In this document: positions 1 to 5,957 of the stretch, piece by piece
How positions within the stretch are numbered: position 1 is the stretch's first letter
How the letters are laid out: every line of letters starts with the position of its first letter
Assembly (NCBI GenBank): GCA_965662885.1
Contig: CBFIJI010000115.1
Span: forward strand, 1-6,207
Direction: 5' to 3'
From: CBFIJI01 sp965662885
GTDB lineage: Bacteria; Bacteroidota; Bacteroidia; Flavobacteriales; Flavobacteriaceae
Length of the DNA stretch: 6,207 bases
Notes under the pieces: model-generated
Told to the model about the DNA's origin: nothing
What the model saw: the letters and a program-made list of their open reading frames with translations, nothing else
Database searches by the model: none
Position numbers and translations under genes: made by a program

Positions 1-229
1 CTAACTCCAATCCCTTCCAACAGTTTTATAAAATTTTAACACTCCCATTTTAAATTTTTAAAAAAAAGGCTTAAATTTTTTAAAACAATTTTATTAAAAT
101 ACAGAATAGGCATAAAAACCCTCTCAAAAATTCTTGATTAATTTAATAGGAGGAGATGGAAAGTTTAATAAATAAAAAAAACGCGATTAAATTTTATAAA
201 TTAGCGGGTTAATACAACACCATAACACA
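1..229. other. AT-rich intergenic region, no convincing gene
   Basis: This stretch is almost entirely A/T, with two near-identical A/T blocks at 50-63 and 71-85. No long open frame crosses it in any direction. In the peptidase frame a stop codon lies at 197-199, so that gene cannot extend far upstream. I found no good match to the Bacteroidetes -7 box TAnnTTTG and no GC-rich hairpin that would make a clear terminator. An AGGAGGAG stretch at 148-155 sits directly before an 18-codon open frame (156-212), which is treated as a finding because it is too short to support as a gene. The region presumably holds the promoter and leader of the M23 gene and the tail of an unseen upstream transcript. 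Confidence 0.6.
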
Positions 230-1921
230 TTGAAGTTACTTTCGCTAAAAAAAAACCACCTCTCATTATTAATATTTTTTTCACTTACAGCAGTTTTTGC
301 GCAAGATGAACGAATAGAAATTACCCCTCCATTAGAAATCCCATTAGCTTTATCAGGTTCTTTTGGTGAAATTCGCAGCAATCACTTTCATGCTGGCGTA
401 GATATCAAAACGCAAGGCAGACAAGGGCTCAATGTGAAAAGTGTTTCTAGGGGTTGGGTTAATCGTATTCGAGTGAGTCATGGAGGTTATGGGAAAGCAC
501 TTTATATTGAACATCCCGAGGGTTATGTTTCTGTATATGCTCATCTTAAAAAGTTTGCTCCAGAAATTGAGGCTTATGTTAAATCAAAACAATACGAAAA
601 CAAATCGTATGAAATTCAACTTTTCCCAAAACCAAACGAATTATCGGTTGAAAAGGGAATGTTAGTTGGGTATTCTGGAAATACAGGTGGATCACAAGGG
701 CCTCATCTTCATTTTGAAATTCGGGATCTAAAAAATCAAAATCCATTAAACCCATTGACCTTTAATTTGCCTGTCAAAGATACCCAACGTCCTCAATTAC
801 AGCGTCTTTTGATTTACAAACAAAATAGCGATGGAACTTCTTCCATTCAAAAAGAATTAGGATTAAGAAAAGTCAATGATAGTGTTTATACGACAGACCT
901 TCTTAAAACTATTGGAGAAATAAGTATTGGTCTGCAAATGTTTGATCGCCAAGATTTAAGCTATAATAAAAATGGTATTTACAAAGCAGGTGTAAAAATG
1001 AATGGAGTTGATCAAATCCTTTATGATTTTGATCGTATTAGTTTTGAAGATTCTAATGACATCAATTTAATGGTTGATTATTCGACCTTAAAAAAAAGAA
1101 GAATTACTATACAAAGACTTATCCGCCACCAGGAAAGCGATAAAACCATCTTCACTTCTGATGATTTGAATGGTTATATGCTAATTGAAAAAGACAAATC
1201 ATATCAAATCCTAGTTGAAATTTCTGACTTTAACAATAACCGTTCTTATTTGGAATTTTATATCGAAGGAAAAGAAGGCGATAGTATTCCTCCACTAAAG
1301 CAAAAGGGAAAAGAAATCAAGAAAGGTTTAGACTATTTGTTTGAACTTGATAAAAAGTCAGTTTATTTTCCTAAAAACAGTTTTGCTGAAAATACCTATG
1401 TAGATATTAATAATGAAAATGGACTTTTAAAAATAGGACAAGATCATTATCCGGTTATAAAGCCCTTTGAGGTTGTTTTCGAAACCAACTTTAAAAATCC
1501 GCTTGAGGAACAACAACATTTTATTGCCTTACTTGGTTACAAAAACCGTCCCCAATTTTTAAAAACATCAAAAAGTAATGGACAATTTAAGACCAGGTCT
1601 AAAAAATTAGGAAGTTTTACCCTTATTAAAGACAGTTTAGCCCCTGTAGTCACTCCTAAAAACTTTAAACAAGGACAATGGCTGACTAATTTTAGATACT
1701 TAGAAGTAAAAATTAGAGACGATCTGTCAGGAATTAAAAAATATAATGGGCGTATAAATGGGGAATGGGTATTGTTTGAATATGAACATAAAAATCAAAC
1801 CCTAACTTTTGACTTTAGCGACCAAAAATTTGATAAATCAAAACATGATTTGGAAATAATTGTCGAAGATAATGTCGGGAATAAAAAAGTGTTCAATTCG
1901 TTTTTTTACAGAAAACAATAA
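230..1921 (+). CDS. Secreted M23 family (LytM/peptidoglycan DD-endopeptidase-like) metallopeptidase
   Basis: This is a 563-residue zinc metallopeptidase of family M23, whose members cut peptide cross-bridges in peptidoglycan. Residues 1-24 form a Sec signal peptide: Lys near the start, a hydrophobic core around LSLLIFFSLTAVFA, and probable cleavage before Gln25, so it should act in the periplasm or outside the cell. The catalytic domain is complete. It has the HxxxD zinc motif HAGVD (His54, Asp58), SVYAHL (His105), and the HxH motif in GPHLHFEIR (His159, His161). A segment of about 30 residues (111-141) lies between His105 and the GYSGNTG strand. I believe such a segment is common in Bacteroidetes homologues. 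The remaining ~380 residues look beta-rich and carry no motif I can name; they may bind wall or partner proteins. The start is TTG: an in-frame stop lies at 197-199 and no in-frame ATG occurs before Met143, well past the first zinc ligand. The gene converges on the desulfurase gene with 5 bp between stops. Family is certain; exact substrate is not. Confidence 0.93.
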   Translation: MKLLSLKKNHLSLLIFFSLTAVFAQDERIEITPPLEIPLALSGSFGEIRSNHFHAGVDIKTQGRQGLNVKSVSRGWVNRIRVSHGGYGKALYIEHPEGYVSVYAHLKKFAPEIEAYVKSKQYENKSYEIQLFPKPNELSVEKGMLVGYSGNTGGSQGPHLHFEIRDLKNQNPLNPLTFNLPVKDTQRPQLQRLLIYKQNSDGTSSIQKELGLRKVNDSVYTTDLLKTIGEISIGLQMFDRQDLSYNKNGIYKAGVKMNGVDQILYDFDRISFEDSNDINLMVDYSTLKKRRITIQRLIRHQESDKTIFTSDDLNGYMLIEKDKSYQILVEISDFNNNRSYLEFYIEGKEGDSIPPLKQKGKEIKKGLDYLFELDKKSVYFPKNSFAENTYVDINNENGLLKIGQDHYPVIKPFEVVFETNFKNPLEEQQHFIALLGYKNRPQFLKTSKSNGQFKTRSKKLGSFTLIKDSLAPVVTPKNFKQGQWLTNFRYLEVKIRDDLSGIKKYNGRINGEWVLFEYEHKNQTLTFDFSDQKFDKSKHDLEIIVEDNVGNKKVFNSFFYRKQ

Positions 1922-1936
1922 ACCTTCTATTGAACA
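1890..1936. terminator. Weak candidate bidirectional terminator at convergent gene ends
   Basis: Two perfect 8-bp arms, TGTTCAAT (1890-1897) and ATTGAACA (1929-1936), face each other across a 31-nt loop that contains both stop codons (1919-1921 plus, 1927-1929 minus) and a run of seven T. The arms are A/T-rich and the loop is long, so the hairpin would be weak and is not followed by a clean U-tract on either strand. It is listed because the genes leave only 5 bp between them, so any terminator must overlap coding sequence. It could be chance. Confidence 0.22.
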
Positions 1937-3066
1937 AATTCTTTTAAAACCCCAATAACATAATCCACTTCTTTTTTAGAATTAAAAATTGAAAAGGAGA
2001 AGCGAAGTGAAGGTCGTTTTTTGATTTCTTCCGACTGGATGCAGTTTAAAACATGTGACCCCGTGGCACTTCCTGACTGGCAAGCACTTCCTTTAGAGCA
2101 AGCGATTCCTTTTAAATCGAGGTGAAAATTTAATAAAGCTGCTTTTTCTGCAACAACAGGAATGGCAACATTTACTAAAGTATAGGTACTCCCACTTTCC
2201 ATTCCAGAAAGGCCATTGCAATGAAGGTCCGGAAAAATGGCTTTAAGCTGCTTTAGAAAATAATGTTTTAGCGTGTAAATTTGTTCGCGTTCCTGCTCGA
2301 GATTTTCATAGGCTAATTCAAGCGCTTTGTGCATCCCAACAATATTGTGAACAGACTCAGTCCCTGCGCGAAGCCCTCGTTCTTGAGCGCCTCCATGAAT
2401 AAATGGTTTAAGATCAGAATTACGACGAATAAATGAAAAACCAACTCCCTTTGGACCATGAAATTTATGTGCAGCAGCAGATAAGAAATCAATGGGTAAA
2501 GCTTTAAGATCAAAAGGATAATGCCCAACACCTTGAACGGCATCTGTATGAAAATAGGCGTTGTTTTGATGGCAAAGGCTACCCACAGCTTCTAAATCTA
2601 GAATATTCCCTATTTCGTTGTTGATATGCATTAAAGAGACCAACTTTTTGTCTGAATTTTCGAGAAGTAAGCGTTTTAAATCCTCCATATCAACACTGCC
2701 ATCTGGAAGGATTTGCACATATTTCACAGTTACCTGATCGGAAGAAAAAGAGTCCAAAGCATGTAAAATTGCATGATGTTCAATCGGAGAAGAAATCAAG
2801 GTTTTTACCTCGAGGTCTTTGACAGCGCACTGTAAAATCATATTGTCTGACTCGGTACCCCCTGAGGTAAAGATAATCTCTTGCGGATCTGCATTAATTA
2901 ATCGAGCAATTTCTTTCCTAGCAGTTTCCAAATAGGTTTTTGCCGATCGCCCAAAAGAATGGGTAGAGGAAGGATTCCCAAAAGTTGAAGCCATAACCGC
3001 TGATGTAGCGTCAATAACCTCCTGACGCATGGGTGATGTTGCCGCATTATCAAAATATACCTGCAT
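1927..3066 (-). CDS. Cysteine desulfurase, NifS/IscS type (PLP-dependent)
   Basis: This 379-residue aminotransferase class V enzyme converts L-cysteine to alanine and passes the sulfur, as an enzyme persulfide, to Fe-S cluster assembly or RNA thiolation in the cytoplasm. The N-terminal YFDNAATSP motif is typical of the family. Visible active-site residues are His97 in EHHA (stacks on PLP), Asn149/Asn150 in HINNEIG, Asp175 and Gln178 in HTDAVQG, the PLP lysine Lys201 in AHKFHGPKG, and the sulfur-accepting Cys328 in GSACQSG. The substrate-binding arginine is probably Arg355 in LRFSF. Length and spacing fit the NifS/IscS group better than the SufS group. No scaffold or Fe-S partner gene is next to it, so its acceptor cannot be assigned; supply to a tRNA thiolase or to the general Fe-S pool are both possible. 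The ATG at 3064-3066 directly precedes the conserved N-terminus. It lies 64 bp downstream of rocD on the same strand and may be partly co-transcribed with it, although a candidate promoter of its own is visible. Confidence 0.93.
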   Translation of the reverse strand: MQVYFDNAATSPMRQEVIDATSAVMASTFGNPSSTHSFGRSAKTYLETARKEIARLINADPQEIIFTSGGTESDNMILQCAVKDLEVKTLISSPIEHHAILHALDSFSSDQVTVKYVQILPDGSVDMEDLKRLLLENSDKKLVSLMHINNEIGNILDLEAVGSLCHQNNAYFHTDAVQGVGHYPFDLKALPIDFLSAAAHKFHGPKGVGFSFIRRNSDLKPFIHGGAQERGLRAGTESVHNIVGMHKALELAYENLEQEREQIYTLKHYFLKQLKAIFPDLHCNGLSGMESGSTYTLVNVAIPVVAEKAALLNFHLDLKGIACSKGSACQSGSATGSHVLNCIQSEEIKKRPSLRFSFSIFNSKKEVDYVIGVLKEFVQ

Positions 3067-3088
3067 TAAAGTATGGTTTTACAGAAAA

Positions 3089-3123
3089 CTAAATTAAATA
3101 ATATTAGCGACTATCCCCAAAAA
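3089..3123 (-). promoter_or_regulatory. Candidate promoter of the cysteine desulfurase gene
   Basis: On the minus strand TTTTTG (3118-3123) is followed after 21 bases by TAATTTAG (3089-3096). This matches the Bacteroidetes pattern TTTG / TAnnTTTG at five of the six defined -7 positions and has acceptable spacing. Transcription would start near 3083, leaving a leader of about 16 nt before the ATG at 3066. If real, the desulfurase gene is not solely dependent on rocD read-through. The region is A/T-rich, so a chance match is quite possible. Confidence 0.35.
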
Positions 3124-3130
3124 CGACTAA

Positions 3131-4408
3131 CTATTGTTCAAACTCTTCCAATGTTTTTTTGATAATGGCAACACATTCCATCAATTGTTCATCCGTCATG
3201 ACCAAAGGAGGAGCAAAACGGATAATATTTCCGTGAGTTGGTTTAGCTAATAACCCATTTTCTTTTAATCGCATACAAATGTTCCATGCGGTTTTACTGT
3301 CTTCAGTATCGTTAATCACGATTGCATTTAATAAGCCTTTACCCCGAACCAACTTAACAATAGTACTGGTCTCGATATAGCGGTTCATTTCTGCTCTAAA
3401 AATAGCACCTAAATGACGTGCATTTTGAGTTAATTTTTCATCACGAATCACTTCAAGAGCTGTCATTCCAATGGTTGCTGCCATAGGGTTTCCTCCAAAA
3501 GTACTTCCATGTTGTCCTGGCTGAATAACATCCATGATCGCCGCATCACACAAAACAGCTGATATAGGATAGGTACCACCACTCAACGCTTTCCCCAAAA
3601 TCAATAAATCAGGGCGTGTATATGTAGCCTCTTGACGTTCGCAATGTTCTTCACAACTACAATGACCACAAACGGCCAATAGTGAGCCCGTCCGACCAAT
3701 ACCGGTTTGTATTTCATCCGCAATAAAAAGAACGTTATGGGCTTCACACAAGGCTTTAGCTTGTCGGATATAATTTTCGTCTGGAGTATAAACACCTGCT
3801 TCTCCTTGAATAGGCTCAACTAAAAATCCAGCAATATTTTTATTTTCCTTTAACACCGCTTCTAGTGCCTCTAAATTGTTATAGGCTACATGAATAAAAC
3901 CACCTGGATGTGGACCAAAATAATTTTTAGATCCTGGATCTGAGGAAAAGGAAATGATTGTTGAGGTACGTCCGTGAAAGTTATTATTACAAACAATGAT
4001 CTGCGCTTGATTTTCGGGAATCCCTTTGATGGTATATCCCCATTTACGTGTTATCTTAATGGCTGTCTCCACCCCCTCTGCACCTGTATTCATGGGAAGT
4101 AAACGCTCAAAACCAAAATGTTTAGTAGCAAATTCCATATAATCGCCAAGTCGGTTGTTATGAAAAGCCCTAGAAGTCAAGGTTAGCGTACTTGCTTGCG
4201 TTTGAAGTGCACCAATAATCTTTGGATGACAATGGCCTTGATTTACAGCTGAATAGGCTGATAAAAAATCAAAATAACGTTTTCCTTCCACATCCCAAAG
4301 AAAGACACCTTCACCACGCTCTAAAACTACTGGCAAAGGGTTGTAGTCGTGGGCTCCATATTGTTTTTCTTGATCGATGTAATACTGACTTGAAAGCACT
4401 TTTTCCAT
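3131..4408 (-). CDS. rocD: Ornithine aminotransferase (ornithine-oxo-acid transaminase)
   Basis: This 425-residue PLP enzyme (class III aminotransferase) moves the delta-amino group of ornithine to 2-oxoglutarate. The products are glutamate-5-semialdehyde and glutamate, which link arginine breakdown to proline and glutamate. The N-terminal YGAHDYNPLPVVLERGEG and FLSAYSAVNQGHCHP segments are characteristic of OAT. Tyr52 in the latter corresponds to the ornithine-selecting tyrosine of eukaryotic OAT. Other landmarks are FHGRT (Arg147), VEPIQGEAG (Glu198, Glu203), ADEIQTGIGRTG (Asp231), the PLP lysine Lys273 in LGKALSGG, HGSTFGGNP (300-308), and IRFAPPL (Arg397). Residues 247-256 contain four cysteines in a C-x2-C-x-C-x3-C insert not found in human OAT. 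I chose the ATG at 4406-4408; an in-frame TTG at 4430-4432 would add eight residues (MLYNKQYI) but lies in the palindrome of the upstream region and is a poorer candidate. Transcription is divergent from rlmD, and the cysteine desulfurase gene follows on the same strand. Confidence 0.96.
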   Translation of the reverse strand: MEKVLSSQYYIDQEKQYGAHDYNPLPVVLERGEGVFLWDVEGKRYFDFLSAYSAVNQGHCHPKIIGALQTQASTLTLTSRAFHNNRLGDYMEFATKHFGFERLLPMNTGAEGVETAIKITRKWGYTIKGIPENQAQIIVCNNNFHGRTSTIISFSSDPGSKNYFGPHPGGFIHVAYNNLEALEAVLKENKNIAGFLVEPIQGEAGVYTPDENYIRQAKALCEAHNVLFIADEIQTGIGRTGSLLAVCGHCSCEEHCERQEATYTRPDLLILGKALSGGTYPISAVLCDAAIMDVIQPGQHGSTFGGNPMAATIGMTALEVIRDEKLTQNARHLGAIFRAEMNRYIETSTIVKLVRGKGLLNAIVINDTEDSKTAWNICMRLKENGLLAKPTHGNIIRFAPPLVMTDEQLMECVAIIKKTLEEFEQ

Positions 4409-4418
4409 AATATATTGT

Positions 4419-4432
4419 TTGTTATATAACAA
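4419..4432. promoter_or_regulatory. 14-bp perfect palindrome, putative operator before rocD
   Basis: TTGTTATATAACAA is identical to its own reverse complement. It ends 10 bp before the rocD ATG and lies just downstream of the candidate rocD promoter, where a bound repressor could block transcription. TTGTT/AACAA half-sites recur nearby at 4415-4419 and 4445-4449, suggesting a cluster of binding sites. An Lrp/AsnC-type or other amino-acid-responsive regulator would be reasonable for this gene, but the regulator is not identifiable from the sequence. A/T-rich palindromes also occur by chance. Confidence 0.35.
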
Positions 4433-4452
4433 TTACTTTTCTAATTGTTGTA
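4425..4452. repeat. Inverted repeat overlapping the rocD palindrome
   Basis: Arms AACAATTA (4428-4435) and TAATTGTT (4442-4449) are exact reverse complements separated by 6 nt. Allowing one T/G mismatch, they extend to 11-base arms at 4425-4435 and 4442-4452. The repeat shares its left arm with the 14-bp palindrome and overlaps the candidate -7 box of rocD (4451-4458). It could be a second operator, or a weak hairpin at the start of the rocD transcript. Confidence 0.35.
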
Positions 4453-4484
4453 AATATAGTATATATGATCATAAAAATACACAA
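4451..4484 (-). promoter_or_regulatory. Candidate rocD promoter
   Basis: On the minus strand TTG (4482-4484) is followed after 23 bases by TATATTTA (4451-4458), which matches TAnnTTTG except for the last base. The spacing is at the long end of the range reported for Flavobacterium promoters. Transcription would begin near 4445 and give a leader of roughly 37 nt that includes the palindrome at 4419-4432. A 10-bp palindrome, TATGATCATA (4464-4473), lies in the spacer and could be an activator or repressor site or chance. Confidence 0.3.
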
Positions 4485-4535
4485 TCCTAAACTTAAATTG
4501 AAGATAATTTTAATGATTTATTTACAAGAGCCACT

Positions 4536-4543
4536 TACTTTTG
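4536..4543 (+). promoter_or_regulatory. Perfect TAnnTTTG -7 box of rlmD
   Basis: TACTTTTG matches all six defined positions of the Bacteroidetes -7 consensus. It ends only four bases before the rlmD ATG at 4548, so transcription should begin at or very near the start codon, giving a leaderless or near-leaderless mRNA. The -33 element is poor: only TTTA-like stretches around 4508-4520 are available and no TTTG sits at the expected distance. Confidence 0.5.
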
Positions 4544-4547
4544 CATC

Positions 4548-5957
4548 ATGGCTAGAAAAAGAATTAATGAAACCATTTCCCATTTGGAAGTAGTCGATAT
4601 TAACGCCAAAGGAAAAGGTGTTGCAAAGGGTGAAAATGGAGCTGTCTATTTTATTGAAAATACAGTTCCCGGTGATATCCTCTCCGTTCGTGTTATAAAA
4701 AAAAGAAGAGGGTATTTTGAAGCCCGGCCACTCATCTGGGAAAAAGAATCCATCCATAGAACACCACCTCCTTGTAAACACTTTGGAATATGTGGTGGTT
4801 GTAAATGGCAACATATGAATTACTCTTCTCAACTCGAATTCAAGCAAAAAGGAGTAACGCATAATTTGACCAATATAGGAAAAGTGACCATTGATGAGAC
4901 GCTGCCTATTTTAGGGGCTGAACCACACTATCATTATAGAAATAAAATGGAGTTTTCCTTTTCTAATCTTCGTTGGTTAACCCAAGAAGAAATTGAATCA
5001 GAAGATACAATTGAACGCAGGGGGTTGGGTTTTCACAAACCCAACATGTGGGATAAAATTGTGGATATTGAAAACTGTCATCTTCAAGCAGACCCCTCCA
5101 ATGCGATTCGAAATTCCCTTCGTGACTTTGCCATCGAAAACAATCTCTCTTTTTTTAACGCGCGAGCCAAAGAAGGTTTTCTAAGAACATTAATGATTCG
5201 AAATACACAGAAAGGGGAGGTTATGGTATTGCTTCAATTTTTTTATGAAGATCAAGCCCTTCAAGAAAAAGTATTGGGTTTCCTGAAAAATAAATTTCCA
5301 GAAATTACCTCTTTACTGTATTGCATAAATACCAAAGCAAATGATACGCTCTACGATCAAGACATTCATTGCTATTCAGGAAAGGAGTATATCTCCGAAG
5401 AAATGAAGGATTTAAAATTTAAAATTACTGCTAAATCCTTTTATCAAACCAACCCAAAACAAGCCCTTACACTCTATGAAGTTGTAAAAACATTTGCTGA
5501 TTTAAAACAAGATGATACCGTTTACGATTTATATACTGGAACCGGAACCATCGCCCTCTTTTTAGCCAAAAGTTGTTCTAAAATTATTGGTATCGAGTCT
5601 GTTCCAGAAGCAATTGATGCAGCACGCGAAAACGCTAAAGAAAATGGAATCACTAATGCCCTATTTGAGGTAGGTGATATGAAAGATAGTTTTAATAAAG
5701 CATTTGTATCCCGACATGGGAAAGCAGATGTCATTATCACTGACCCTCCTCGAAATGGAATGCATAAAGATGTTGTCCAACATCTTTTAGCTCTTCAACC
5801 GAAAAAAATTGTTTATGTAAGTTGTAATAGTGCAACACAGGCTAGAGATCTCGAACTACTTCGTGATTCATATACCGCAGTTAAAAGTCAAGCGGTGGAT
5901 ATGTTTCCACAAACGCATCATGTTGAAAATGTTGTACTTTTAATCCGAAATAATTAA
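4548..5957 (+). CDS. rlmD: 23S rRNA (uracil-C5) methyltransferase, RlmD/TrmA family
   Basis: This 469-residue SAM-dependent RNA methyltransferase belongs to the TrmA/RlmC/RlmD family. It most probably methylates C5 of U1939 of 23S rRNA, as the E. coli RlmD does. A TRAM RNA-binding domain covers about residues 8-62 (GKGVAKGENGAVYFIENTVPGD region). Four cysteines for a [4Fe-4S] cluster are present: Cys76, Cys82 and Cys85 in CKHFGICGGC, and Cys177 in ENCHL. The methyltransferase core shows FYQTNP (Gln300), the SAM loop DLYTGTGTIALF (327-338) and TDPPRNGM (398-405). The catalytic nucleophile is Cys425 in VYVSCNSAT, and the general base is Glu460 in HHVENVVLL. TrmA and RlmC orthologues are shorter and TrmA lacks the TRAM and Fe-S parts. 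RlmD-like enzymes with tRNA U54 or other rRNA targets are known, so the exact uridine is inferred. The gene is divergent from rocD and its stop directly abuts the next start. Confidence 0.94.
   Translation: MARKRINETISHLEVVDINAKGKGVAKGENGAVYFIENTVPGDILSVRVIKKRRGYFEARPLIWEKESIHRTPPPCKHFGICGGCKWQHMNYSSQLEFKQKGVTHNLTNIGKVTIDETLPILGAEPHYHYRNKMEFSFSNLRWLTQEEIESEDTIERRGLGFHKPNMWDKIVDIENCHLQADPSNAIRNSLRDFAIENNLSFFNARAKEGFLRTLMIRNTQKGEVMVLLQFFYEDQALQEKVLGFLKNKFPEITSLLYCINTKANDTLYDQDIHCYSGKEYISEEMKDLKFKITAKSFYQTNPKQALTLYEVVKTFADLKQDDTVYDLYTGTGTIALFLAKSCSKIIGIESVPEAIDAARENAKENGITNALFEVGDMKDSFNKAFVSRHGKADVIITDPPRNGMHKDVVQHLLALQPKKIVYVSCNSATQARDLELLRDSYTAVKSQAVDMFPQTHHVENVVLLIRNN

Noticed and set aside
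1..48. Short minus-strand frame ending at position 1 (possible end of an upstream gene)
   Set aside because: It has 15 codons with no recognisable sequence and sits in very A/T-rich DNA; chance is enough to explain it.
1..229. 6S-like or other small RNA upstream of the peptidase gene
   Set aside because: I could not draw a long hairpin with a central bubble or any stable GC-containing structure there.
187..381. 64-codon minus-strand open frame over the peptidase start
   Set aside because: It overlaps the signal peptide and first catalytic motif of the M23 protein, shows no domain, and is best read as the complement of coding DNA.
3089..3130. Terminator between rocD and the cysteine desulfurase gene
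   Set aside because: Only a weak bulged stem with short arms can be drawn on the minus strand, and the same bases make a better candidate promoter.
3601..3819. 72-codon minus-strand frame inside rocD
   Set aside because: It is an alternate frame across the conserved RocD catalytic core, with no family features.
4409..4432. Longer rocD start at an in-frame TTG (adds eight residues)
   Set aside because: The added residues fall in the palindromic regulatory stretch and are unlike the usual OAT N-terminus, while an ATG is available at 4408.
4518..4862. 114-codon minus-strand open frame opposite the start of rlmD
   Set aside because: It lies antisense to the conserved TRAM and Fe-S cysteine region and resembles no protein family; the rlmD frame explains the sequence.
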